Assembly (NCBI GenBank): GCA_023387715.1
Contig: JAEWHQ010000015.1
Coordinates: 1 to 14,150 of the forward strand
Length of the DNA stretch: 14,150 nucleotides
Reading direction: 5' to 3'
Source: Pseudomonadota bacterium
Lineage (GTDB): Bacteria > Pseudomonadota > Alphaproteobacteria > Rhizobiales > Rhizobiaceae
Shown here: positions 7,640-14,150 of the stretch, piece by piece
How positions within the stretch are numbered: position 1 is the first letter of the stretch
Layout of the letters: the number at the start of each line of letters is the position of its first letter
The notes under the pieces: generated by a model
Told to the model about the DNA's origin: nothing
Seen by the model: only the letters and a program-made list of their open reading frames with translations
Databases searched by the model: none
Position numbers and translations under genes: made by a program

Positions 7640-7661
7640 GTGATTTTACTCTGTAAATCAC
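7640..7661. promoter_or_regulatory. Candidate operator palindrome upstream of the deaminase operon
   Basis: A 22-base dyad with arms GTGATTT (7640-7646) and AAATCAC (7655-7661); allowing one extra T, the match extends inwards to TAC/GTA. Size, AT-rich flanks and position (about 90 bases before the deaminase start) resemble a dimeric repressor site of the GntR or similar type. No regulator gene is visible in the window, so the assignment is inference. The half-site spacing does not fit a CRP/FNR site. Confidence 0.4.
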
Positions 7662-7751
7662 CTAGAACTTTTATCAGCCCCTCATGGCATATTGTCCATA
7701 ATCCGGCTAACCGCAAGCCACACATCAATTTATCACCAAAGAGGTATATCC

Positions 7752-9050
7752 ATGTTTGATCTGGTCGTCAGAAATGCCAATCTTCCCGATGGTCGCGAAA
7801 AGCAGGATATATTGGTGAAAGACGGCAAGATTGCCGATATATTGCCATCCCATCAAGCAGCTGACGCCAAAGCAGCGCAAGAAATTGATGCCCAGGACCA
7901 GCTGGTAACTCCGCCATTTGTTGATCCGCATTTCCATATGGACGCCACTTTATCACTCGGCCTGCCACGCATGAATACCTCCGGCACTTTGCTGGAAGGC
8001 ATTGCGCTGTGGGGCGAGTTAAAACCGATGCTGACCCGCGAAGCCATGGTGGAACGCGCATTGCGCTATTGCGATCTGGCCGTATCACAAGGGCTTCTTG
8101 CCATCCGCAGCCATGTGGATGTGAGTGACCCGCGTTTATTAACCGCCGAGGCAATGATCGAAGTGCGCGAGAAAGTAGCGCCTTATATTGATCTGCAATT
8201 AGTCGCCTTCCCGCAGGATGGTTACTATCGCTCACCAGGTGCTGTTGATCTTGTTAATCGTTCGCTTGATATGGGCTTGGATGTTGTGGGCGGCATCCCG
8301 CATTTTGAACGTACCATGGCTGATGGCGCTGCATCGCTTGAAGCCCTTTGTCGCATTGCAGCGGAGCGTGGTCTGCCGGTTGATATCCATTGCGATGAAA
8401 GTGATGATCCGATGTCGCGCCATGTGGAAACACTGGCTGCTGAAACCATGCGTTTTGGCTTGCAGGGACGCGTTTCCGGCTCGCATCTCACCTCAATGCA
8501 TTCGATGGATAATTACTATGTATCGAAGCTCATTCCGCTGATGGCGGAAGCGCAGATGAATGCCATTCCGAACCCGCTCATTAACATCACACTGCAAGGC
8601 CGTGCCGACACCTATCCGAAGCGTCGAGGCATGACCCGTGTGCCGGAACTGATGGCCGCAGGCATCAATGTTTCCTTCGGCCATGATTGCGTGATGGATC
8701 CTTGGTATTCGATGGGTTCAGGCGATATGCTGGAAGTTGGTCATATGGCACTGCATGTGGCGCAGATGACTTCTATTGAGGGCAAGAAACAAATCTTTGA
8801 TGCCATCACCGTTAATTCCGCCAAGACTTTGGGCCTGAAAGATTACGGCCTTGCTAAAGGTTGCAATGCAGATTTCGTTGTCTTGCAAGCACGCGATACA
8901 TTGGAAGCCCTGCGCCTTAAAGCCAACCGCCTGACCGTTGTCCGTCGCGGCAAAATTCTGGCAGAAACTGCACCGCGCATTACCAATCTGAAGCTTGATG
9001 GCCGCCCTGCAACCGTCAATGCTGCTTCTTACGCACCGCGCAAGTCTTGA
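7752..9050 (+). CDS. codA: CodA-like cytosine/isoguanine deaminase (amidohydrolase)
   Basis: A 432-residue metal-dependent amidohydrolase closely resembling E. coli cytosine deaminase, which converts cytosine to uracil and ammonia in pyrimidine salvage. Active-site residues fall one position before their E. coli counterparts: H60 and H62 in PHFHMD, Q155 in AFPQDG, H213 and E216 in HCDESDD, H245 in SHLTSMHS, D312 in FGHDCVMDPWY and W318. The one clear exception is C313, where E. coli CodA has the substrate-pocket Asp314, so isoguanine, a modified pyrimidine or a related ring are possible alternative substrates. The start is ATG 7752 with a strong AAAGAGGT six bases before it; an in-frame ATG further upstream (7692) lacks a ribosome binding site. 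It is the first gene of an apparent operon with a BMP-type importer, suggesting that the importer delivers its substrate or the corresponding nucleoside. Confidence 0.85.
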   Translation: MFDLVVRNANLPDGREKQDILVKDGKIADILPSHQAADAKAAQEIDAQDQLVTPPFVDPHFHMDATLSLGLPRMNTSGTLLEGIALWGELKPMLTREAMVERALRYCDLAVSQGLLAIRSHVDVSDPRLLTAEAMIEVREKVAPYIDLQLVAFPQDGYYRSPGAVDLVNRSLDMGLDVVGGIPHFERTMADGAASLEALCRIAAERGLPVDIHCDESDDPMSRHVETLAAETMRFGLQGRVSGSHLTSMHSMDNYYVSKLIPLMAEAQMNAIPNPLINITLQGRADTYPKRRGMTRVPELMAAGINVSFGHDCVMDPWYSMGSGDMLEVGHMALHVAQMTSIEGKKQIFDAITVNSAKTLGLKDYGLAKGCNADFVVLQARDTLEALRLKANRLTVVRRGKILAETAPRITNLKLDGRPATVNAASYAPRKS

Positions 9051-9099
9051 CCAAACGATAAAAAGCTTGAAAGTGGCGCGATTTCAGGGATGATAGAGT

Positions 9100-9132
9100 G
9101 GTGGATTGCTGCAAAAGACGGCAACCATCACC
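9100..9132 (+). promoter_or_regulatory. Possible leader hairpin before the binding-protein gene
   Basis: Within the 178-base gap 9051-9228, GGTG-GATTGC (9100-9109) can pair with GCAACC-AT-CACC (9121-9132), with one A-C mismatch, a two-base bulge and an 11-base loop. The rest of the gap holds the palindrome AAGCGCTT (9188-9195) and a strong AGAGGGGG Shine-Dalgarno (9216-9223). I see no match to a riboswitch class I know. The element could be a processing site, a weak attenuator or chance. Confidence 0.25.
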
Positions 9133-9160
9133 TTGACACATTCTGGCTTCGTCCTGCACA
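9133..9160 (+). promoter_or_regulatory. Weak candidate internal promoter
   Basis: A consensus -35 hexamer TTGACA lies at 9133-9138. At 16 bases the best -10 is TGCACA (9155-9160), which is poor. If functional, it would allow the binding-protein gene to be expressed apart from the deaminase gene. Confidence 0.25.
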
Positions 9161-9228
9161 GCAACAACAATTTGTTTTTTTAATTCGAAGCGCTTTTTTG
9201 TGTCAAGCACAAACCAGAGGGGGTTTTT

Positions 9229-10218
9229 ATGTCCAGTTTCCCGAAATTCAACCGTCGCAGTCTTTTGACATTAACAGCGGCTTTAGCTGCCAGCGTTTGT
9301 GTCTCACCTTTTGCAATGGCGCAAGAAAAGCTCAAAGTGGCCGGTCTTCACGCTTCACCTGTTGAAAATGCCTGGAACTCGCGCGTGCATGAAGCACTGC
9401 TTCAGGCGGATAAAGACGGCAAAATCGAATATATCTTTTCTGAGGGTATTTCGGCGAGTGATTACCCGCGCGCCATGCGCGAATATGCCGAACAGGGCAT
9501 CAAGCTGATCGTCGGTGAATCCTATGCTGTCGAGCGTGAAGCACGCGAAGTGGCCGCTGATTACCCGCAGACAAACTTTGTCATGGGCTCTTCCGGCCAG
9601 CCGCAGGGCGAGAATTTCGGCGTTGTCGGCACATGGAATTTTGAAGGCGCTTATCTGGCCGGTATGCTAGCTGGTGAAATGAGCAAGTCAGGCATTTTCG
9701 GCTCCGTTGGTGCGGTGCCAATTCCTGAAATTAACATGCTCATCAATGCGTTTCAGGATGGCGTAAAAGAAACCCGCCCTGATGCAAAGTTCCTCGTCAC
9801 CTTCATGGGCACCTTCTTTGATCCGCCAAAAGCACGGGAAGCAGGTCTGGCACAGATTGATGGCGGCGCAGACATTTTGTTTGGCGAGCGTATCGGCACA
9901 GCAGATGCCGCCAAAGAGCGTGGCATCAAAGCCATTGGCTCGCTCACAAGCTATACCGAGCGCTATCCTGACACTGTCTTTGCCAATTCCGTGTGGAATT
10001 ATGGCCCAATCCTCGCAGCAGCCGTTGCTGACGTGCAGGCAGGCAAACAGACCGGCAAGGACTACACGCCTTATTCGATGATGAAAGAAGGCGGCAATGA
10101 CATTGAATATGTCAAAGGCGTAGCCCCTGCTTCGGCAGAAGAAAAGATGGAAGCGCGCCGCGCGGAAATCAAAGCCGGTACGTTTGAGCTCAAGCTCAAT
10201 GCGGATGAGCCTAAGTAG
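9229..10218 (+). CDS. BMP-family ABC transporter substrate-binding protein
   Basis: A 329-residue periplasmic binding protein of the BMP/PnrA group (Pfam Bmp), whose characterised members bind purine nucleosides and related compounds. The signal peptide has a basic start (KFNRRSLL), a hydrophobic core and a cleavage site after AMA at residue 31 (FAMA/QEKL). There is no lipobox Cys at the cleavage site, so the mature protein should be soluble in the periplasm rather than a lipoprotein. The twin Arg (NRRSLL) makes Tat export possible but not demonstrated. Family-like segments are GLHASPVENAWN (39-50) near the start and GTWNFEGAYLAGMLAGEM in mid-protein. ATG 9229 has AGAGGGGG five bases upstream, implying strong translation. 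TAG is followed directly by TAA. The permease and ATPase genes downstream complete the importer. The ligand is inferred from the deaminase next to it. Confidence 0.9.
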   Translation: MSSFPKFNRRSLLTLTAALAASVCVSPFAMAQEKLKVAGLHASPVENAWNSRVHEALLQADKDGKIEYIFSEGISASDYPRAMREYAEQGIKLIVGESYAVEREAREVAADYPQTNFVMGSSGQPQGENFGVVGTWNFEGAYLAGMLAGEMSKSGIFGSVGAVPIPEINMLINAFQDGVKETRPDAKFLVTFMGTFFDPPKAREAGLAQIDGGADILFGERIGTADAAKERGIKAIGSLTSYTERYPDTVFANSVWNYGPILAAAVADVQAGKQTGKDYTPYSMMKEGGNDIEYVKGVAPASAEEKMEARRAEIKAGTFELKLNADEPK

Positions 10219-10247
10219 TAAGTACCACGCTTAGACTTCCATTAAAA

Positions 10248-10281
10248 CTCTGCACGGACGTTTCCGTGCAGAGCAGATTTT
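10248..10281 (+). terminator. Intercistronic hairpin, attenuator or mRNA-stabilising element
   Basis: Perfect 11-base-pair stem CTCTGCACGGA (10248-10258) and TCCGTGCAGAG (10263-10273) with the four-base loop CGTT, followed by CAGA and four T residues. The T run is offset and short, so termination would be partial. Located 30 bases after the binding-protein stop and 61 bases before the ATPase start, it resembles the hairpins that let binding proteins be made in excess of the membrane complex. It could also protect the upstream mRNA from 3' exonucleases. Confidence 0.65.
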
Positions 10282-10334
10282 CCAGCACAATCCGGCCTTA
10301 ACCTGCCGGTCTTGCAAAGCACGAGGCTGCACGC

Positions 10335-11888
10335 ATGAACACACCTGTCCTGCAACTCGAAAACATCACCAAACGCTTCGGCACGCTGACCGCCAATGAT
10401 AATGTGTCGCTGCACTTGGGCAAAGGTGAAGTTCTGGCATTTTTGGGTGAAAATGGTGCCGGTAAAACCACTTTGATGAATATTCTCTTCGGCCATTATG
10501 TGCCGGATGAGGGTCGTGTTTTCATCAAAGGTGAAGCATTGCCATTAGGGCGCACGCGCGCTGCCATCAATGCCGGTGTCGGCATGGTGCATCAGCATTT
10601 TACCCTCGCGCCCAATCTCACCGTTTTAGAAAATATCATGACCGGCACGCAAAGCCTGTTGCGGTTGTGCTCCGACACCACAACCGCGCGCGCCAAGATC
10701 AATTCGATCGCCACCCGTTTCGGCCTGATTGTTGATCCCGATGCACGCCTTGGCGATTTGTCGGTGGGTGAACAACAGCGCGTTGAGATTTTAAAAGCGC
10801 TTTATAATGATGCCGATATTCTCATTCTGGATGAACCAACCGCGGTTTTGACCACTCAGGAAGCTGAAACACTTTTTGCGACATTGAAAGAAATGGCGCG
10901 CCAGGGGCTGTCGCTGATTTTCATCTCGCATAAATTGCATGAAGTGATGTCGGCCGCCGACCGCATCGTTGTTTTGCGCGGCGGTAAGCTGGTGGCAGAG
11001 CGCAATGTACAAGATACATCAAAGGCGGAACTGGCCGAACTGATGGTCGGGCGCCGTGTGGCGCGCCCTGTACGCGATGCTGCAACACCGAAGGAAGTGG
11101 TGCTTTCGGCCAAAGATTTGAGCGTTGTTGAAAATAAAGTCACCCGCCTCGACCAGATCAATTTTGAGCTTCGTGCTGGTGAAACCCTCGGCATTATCGG
11201 CGTTTCAGGCAATGGACAGGCCACCCTTGGCCGCCTCGTTTCGGGCCTTGTCAAACCATCAGGCGGCGCCTTTTCAATGTTTGGTAATATCGTTGAAATC
11301 TATGATCCGCGCCGTTTTGTTTCCCTTGGTCTTGGCCGTATCCCTGAAGATCGCAATAGTGAAGGTGCGGTTGGCGATCTGACGATTTGGGAAAATGCCG
11401 TACTTGAGCGCCTGCATGAGCCGGAATTTTCCAAAGCCGGCCTCGTCAAAGCGCAAGAAGCACGCCGTTTTGCGCAAACCATTATTGATGGTTTTGATGT
11501 GCGCGGCGGCACGCCCGACACCCGCATCCGTCTGCTTTCAGGCGGCAATATGCAAAAGCTGATTTTAGGCCGCAATCTGGAGCGCACGCCGCGCATTCTG
11601 ATCGCTGCCCAGCCAACGCGCGGCCTTGATGAAGGCGCTGTTGCTGCCGTTCATGCCCGCATTCTGGAAGCGCGCCGCGCTGGCGCCGGTGTGTTGCTCA
11701 TTTCCGAAGATCTGGACGAAACCTTAAGCCTTGCTGACCGCGTACAGGCCATTGTCAAAGGCCGCCTCTCGCCTGCCCTTGATACCAATGAAGCTGACGC
11801 ACAAAAACTGGGGCTGATGATGGCCGGAGAGTGGAACGCGGCAGCTGAGGGCGGCACGAGTTTAAAAACACATGAAGGGCTCAACTGA
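10335..11888 (+). CDS. Double-NBD ABC transporter ATP-binding protein (nucleoside/sugar type)
   Basis: A 517-residue fusion of two ABC ATPase domains, as in the NupO/YufO and RbsA groups that energise BMP- and ribose-type importers. Domain 1 is complete: Walker A GENGAGKT (38-45), Q-loop Gln87, signature LSVGEQ (142-147), Walker B ILILDE (162-167) and H-loop His199. Domain 2 is degenerate: the Walker A lysine is replaced in GVSGNGQAT (Gln295), Walker B reads ILIAAQPT (421-428) without the Asp and catalytic Glu, and the H-loop has Glu458 in SEDLDE. Its signature LSGGNMQK (401-408) remains intact. Such asymmetry is usual in this subfamily, so only the composite site using domain 1 catalysis is expected to hydrolyse ATP. 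The ATG at 10335 has GAGG about nine bases upstream. The TGA overlaps the first permease ATG by one base. Confidence 0.93.
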   Translation: MNTPVLQLENITKRFGTLTANDNVSLHLGKGEVLAFLGENGAGKTTLMNILFGHYVPDEGRVFIKGEALPLGRTRAAINAGVGMVHQHFTLAPNLTVLENIMTGTQSLLRLCSDTTTARAKINSIATRFGLIVDPDARLGDLSVGEQQRVEILKALYNDADILILDEPTAVLTTQEAETLFATLKEMARQGLSLIFISHKLHEVMSAADRIVVLRGGKLVAERNVQDTSKAELAELMVGRRVARPVRDAATPKEVVLSAKDLSVVENKVTRLDQINFELRAGETLGIIGVSGNGQATLGRLVSGLVKPSGGAFSMFGNIVEIYDPRRFVSLGLGRIPEDRNSEGAVGDLTIWENAVLERLHEPEFSKAGLVKAQEARRFAQTIIDGFDVRGGTPDTRIRLLSGGNMQKLILGRNLERTPRILIAAQPTRGLDEGAVAAVHARILEARRAGAGVLLISEDLDETLSLADRVQAIVKGRLSPALDTNEADAQKLGLMMAGEWNAAAEGGTSLKTHEGLN

Positions 11889-12931
11889 TGCGCATCGAAC
11901 GTCGTGAACAAAGGCCGATGCTGCTGGTTGCCACTGCACCGCTTCTGGCCGTTATTTCAGCTTTTATTCTGGCAGGCTTGCTGATTGCCGCCGCCGGTGC
12001 GCCGGTGCTGGAATCCTTCCGCCAGATCGCCATTGGCGCTTTCGGCAGCAAATTGTCGATCTCCGAAACATTGACCCGCACCACGCCGCTGATTTTAACC
12101 GGCCTTGCGGCAGCTGTCGCTTTCCGCTCCAAATTGTGGAATATCGGTGCAGAAGGCCAGTTTTATATGGGTGCACTGCTGGCGGTTGCTGTCGGCTCGC
12201 AATTGAGCCTGCCATCAGCAATTTTCATTCCGCTTTTACTGATTGCCGGAGGCGTTGCCGGTATGGTCTGGCTGCTGGTGCCATTGGGTTTGCGCCTGCG
12301 TTTCGGCGTTGATGAAGTGGTCACCACCCTTCTTTTAAACTTCGTCGCCGTGTTGATCGTCTCGATGATGATCGAAGGACCGATGAAAGATCCGATGGCC
12401 TTTGGCTGGCCACAATCAGAACCGGTGCCAAGCAATGCCATGCTGCCCCGCATTATGACTGGCATGCGCCTGCATGTAGGGCTTTTGATTGCCATCGCCT
12501 TGGCTGTCATCATCGCTTATGTGCAAAAGCGCACTGTCTTCGGTCTTGAGTCAAAAGCAGCTGGCCTTAATCCGGCAGCCGCCGTTTTTGCCGGTGTGCC
12601 GTTAGCTAAAACACTGATTAAAGTTGCCTGCATTTCCGGTGGCTTGGCAGGCCTTGCCGGTGCCATTCAGGTGATGGGCGTTAAAGGCTATGTCACCACC
12701 GATTTGTCACCCGGCTTTGGTTATTCCGGCATTATCGTCGCGATGCTTGCCAATCTTAATCCGATTGGCGCAATCTTTGCCGCTCTCTTTGCAGCCGCGA
12801 TGTTTGTCGGTGCTGACGGCATGAGCCGTGCCATCGGCATTCCAAGCTTCATTGCCGATGTGACGGTTGCACTTTCGCTCCTGACCATGCTGGTCGCCCT
12901 TTTCTTCACTCAGTACAGGATCACACGATGA
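11888..12931 (+). CDS. ABC transporter permease, BPD_transp_2 family (first subunit)
   Basis: A 347-residue inner-membrane permease with about 8-10 hydrophobic segments. It carries the subfamily landmark FRSKLWNIGAEGQFYMGA (79-96), in which NIGAEGQ (85-91) is nearly invariant in the first permease of BMP-linked nucleoside importers (NupP-like). A second conserved area lies around GLNPAAAVFAGV, the coupling region towards the ATPase. The protein should pair with the following permease to form the channel. Its ATG overlaps the ATPase TGA as TGATG, and its own TGA overlaps the next start as ATGA, so the three membrane-complex genes are translationally coupled. No separate promoter is seen. The binding protein's ligand defines the substrate, probably a nucleoside or nucleobase. 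Confidence 0.93.
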   Translation: MRIERREQRPMLLVATAPLLAVISAFILAGLLIAAAGAPVLESFRQIAIGAFGSKLSISETLTRTTPLILTGLAAAVAFRSKLWNIGAEGQFYMGALLAVAVGSQLSLPSAIFIPLLLIAGGVAGMVWLLVPLGLRLRFGVDEVVTTLLLNFVAVLIVSMMIEGPMKDPMAFGWPQSEPVPSNAMLPRIMTGMRLHVGLLIAIALAVIIAYVQKRTVFGLESKAAGLNPAAAVFAGVPLAKTLIKVACISGGLAGLAGAIQVMGVKGYVTTDLSPGFGYSGIIVAMLANLNPIGAIFAALFAAAMFVGADGMSRAIGIPSFIADVTVALSLLTMLVALFFTQYRITR

Positions 12932-13872
12932 CGGAAATTTTCGACATCCTCGTTTCCGCCGGTCTATGGGCTTCTGTCCTGCGTATCGCCACACCATTGA
13001 TTTTCGGCACATTGGGCGCGCTTTTTTGTGAGCGTGCCGGTGTGCTTAATCTCGGAATTGAAGGTATTATGACCTTTGGTGCGATGATTGGCTGGCTCAC
13101 CGTTTTCAACGGAGCCGACCTTTGGACAGGCGTGTTGGTAGCAGCCCTTTGCGGTGCACTTTTCGGCCTGCTTCACGCAGCCCTCACCGTGCCGCTTGGC
13201 CTTTCCCAACATGTGGTTGGCCTTGGCATTACGCTTTTTGCTTCAAGTCTGAGCTATTTTCTGTTCCGTTTACTGGTACCGGTGTCTTCAAGCCCGCCAT
13301 CAGTCACACCGTTTCAGCCGCTGCAATTGCCGATCCTTAAAGACATTCCGTTTTTGGGTGAAGTTTTTGCCGTGCAAACAGCCCTCACCTATATTGCCAT
13401 TCCACTGGCACTGCTGCTGGCTTATGTACTGTTTCGCACGCCTCTCGGCCTTGCCATCCGCATGACCGGCGAAAACCCGCATGCCGCTGAAGCCCAAGGC
13501 ATCAACCCGATCCGCGTGCGTATTTTCTCAATCATGTTCGGCAGTGCACTGATGGCTGTGGGCGGCGCGTTTTTGACACTTTCGGCGTTCAACAGCTTCT
13601 TCCCGACCATGATGCAAGGACGCGGCTGGGTGTGTATCGCATTGGTGGTCTTTGCCTCCTGGAAGCCCGTACGCGCGCTTGTCGGCGCTTTGCTGTTTGC
13701 GCTCTTTGATGCCTTCCAGCTGCGTTTGCAGACCGTTTATGGCAAGATGATCCCTTATCAGCTGTTTCTGATGATCCCTTATATCATGTCGATTGTCGCA
13801 CTGGTTGTGATGGCGCGCCGTGCCCGTGTGCCGCAAGCCTTGATGCAGCCTTATCGCCGCGGCGAAAGATAG
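12928..13872 (+). CDS. ABC transporter permease, BPD_transp_2 family (second subunit)
   Basis: A 314-residue inner-membrane permease with about eight to ten hydrophobic segments. The landmark CERAGVLNLGIEGIMTFGAM (34-53), with NLGIEG at 41-46, is characteristic of the second permease of BMP-linked importers (NupQ-like). GENPHAAEAQGINPIRVRI further on is the expected coupling-helix region contacting the ATPase. It is the last gene of the operon: the start overlaps the preceding stop by four bases (ATGA), the stop TAG lies at 13870-13872, and a strong terminator follows 25 bases later. Together with the first permease it forms the translocation path; the substrate is inferred from the binding protein and deaminase context. 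Confidence 0.93.
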   Translation: MTEIFDILVSAGLWASVLRIATPLIFGTLGALFCERAGVLNLGIEGIMTFGAMIGWLTVFNGADLWTGVLVAALCGALFGLLHAALTVPLGLSQHVVGLGITLFASSLSYFLFRLLVPVSSSPPSVTPFQPLQLPILKDIPFLGEVFAVQTALTYIAIPLALLLAYVLFRTPLGLAIRMTGENPHAAEAQGINPIRVRIFSIMFGSALMAVGGAFLTLSAFNSFFPTMMQGRGWVCIALVVFASWKPVRALVGALLFALFDAFQLRLQTVYGKMIPYQLFLMIPYIMSIVALVVMARRARVPQALMQPYRRGER

Positions 13873-13897
13873 GTGTTTCGGCAGATACCCAACAAAC

Positions 13898-13931
13898 AAA
13901 AACGGCGCCCTTTAGAGGCGCCGTTTTTTTT
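13898..13931. terminator. Strong bidirectional intrinsic terminator
   Basis: The GC core CGGCGCC (13903-13909) pairs perfectly with GGCGCCG (13917-13923) around a seven-base loop. Five A residues precede the core and eight T residues follow it, extending the stem to 12 pairs. It ends the importer operon on the plus strand and, read from the other side, gives a shorter U tract for typA on the minus strand. Confidence 0.93.
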
Positions 13932-13951
13932 AATCTCAACGTCGTGATTAA

Positions 13952-14150
13952 TTAACCACGGCTCTTTTCAAAGCGCTTGCGCTCATTTGAATCGAGGTAG
14001 AGCTTACGCAGACGGATGGACTTAGGTGTTACTTCCACCAATTCGTCATCCTGAATCCATGACAGAGCGCGTTCCAGGGTCATGCGGATCGGCGGGGTCA
14101 GCTTCACAGCTTCATCCTTACCGGACGCACGAACGTTGGTGAGCTTCTTG
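13952..14150 (-). CDS. typA: C-terminal end of ribosome-associated GTPase TypA/BipA (partial)
   Basis: The minus-strand frame enters from the right edge and encodes 65 residues ending FEKSRG and TAA (complement of 13952-13954). The segment [19 protein letters not shown], followed by [19 protein letters not shown] and [15 protein letters not shown], is the highly conserved C-terminal domain of TypA/BipA, a translational GTPase that binds the 70S ribosome and helps 50S assembly and stress growth. The GTPase and middle domains lie beyond the window. The gene is convergent with the importer operon and shares its terminator. Confidence 0.95.
   Translation of the reverse strand, partial: KKLTNVRASGKDEAVKLTPPIRMTLERALSWIQDDELVEVTPKSIRLRKLYLDSNERKRFEKSRG

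Noticed and set aside
7640..7661. CRP/FNR-type site
   Set aside because: GTGA and TCAC are 14 bases apart, not the spacing of CRP or FNR sites.
7768..8235. 155-codon open frame on the minus strand
   Set aside because: Antisense to the well-conserved deaminase gene, with no ribosome binding site or recognisable product.
9188..9200. AAGCGCTT followed by T residues as a terminator before the binding-protein gene
   Set aside because: The four-base half-sites leave no loop for a hairpin; the palindrome cannot form a stable terminator stem.
9051..9228. Purine or other known riboswitch ahead of the importer
   Set aside because: I could not find the three-way-junction core or conserved loops of any class I know; only an imperfect hairpin is visible.
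10335..11888. Second ATPase domain taken as a damaged gene
   Set aside because: Loss of the Walker A Lys, Walker B Asp/Glu and H-loop His is the normal state of domain 2 in this importer subfamily; the frame is intact and the signature motif is kept.
13528..13899. 123-codon minus-strand frame reaching into the terminator region
   Set aside because: Antisense to the second permease; His/Gln-rich composition typical of a shadow frame.
1..14150. CRISPR array, insertion sequence, tRNA or rRNA
   Set aside because: No regularly spaced repeats, transposase-like product, terminal repeats or cloverleaf/rRNA signature seen on either strand by eye.

Overview
The window reads as chromosomal DNA of an alphaproteobacterium, most likely Hyphomicrobiales and perhaps Brucellaceae-like. 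This is inference from family resemblance and layout: a succinoglycan-style polysaccharide gene set, a BMP-family nucleoside/nucleobase importer, a CodA-type deaminase and the C-terminus of TypA/BipA. I see no rRNA, tRNA, CRISPR array, transposase or insertion sequence.

Region 1 (about 1-6980) is a surface-polysaccharide cluster on alternating strands. From left to right it holds: the start of an unrecognised gene leaving the left edge on the minus strand; a Wzx/ExoT-like flippase (+); a minus-strand operon of three overlapping genes (a GT4 glycosyltransferase, a WecG/TagA/CpsF glycosyltransferase and a DUF6492 glycosyltransferase-like protein); and a plus-strand pair (an ExoM-like GT2 glycosyltransferase overlapping an ExoQ/O-antigen-ligase-like polymerase). 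Together these could build a lipid-linked oligosaccharide at the inner face of the membrane, flip it, and polymerise or ligate it in the periplasm. No priming glycosyltransferase or export apparatus is visible in the window. Hand counts on single 60-base lines give lower G+C here (42-43%) than in the importer operon (53-57%), so the cluster may have a different compositional history.

Region 2 (6977-7597) holds a YigZ/IMPACT-family housekeeping gene on the minus strand. Its stop codon interlocks with that of the polymerase. The space between it and the divergent deaminase gene carries two inverted repeats that could be regulatory.

Region 3 (7752-13872) looks like a nucleobase/nucleoside salvage operon: a CodA-like cytosine/isoguanine deaminase, a secreted BMP-family substrate-binding protein, a double-NBD ABC ATPase and two BPD_transp_2 permeases. 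The last three genes overlap by 1 and 4 bases. A strong hairpin lies between the binding protein and the ATPase, which would suit high expression of the binding protein relative to the membrane complex. The deaminase has Cys where E. coli CodA has Asp314, so its substrate may differ from cytosine.

Region 4 is a strong bidirectional terminator (13898-13931) separating that operon from the convergent typA gene, of which only the C-terminal 65 codons lie in the window.
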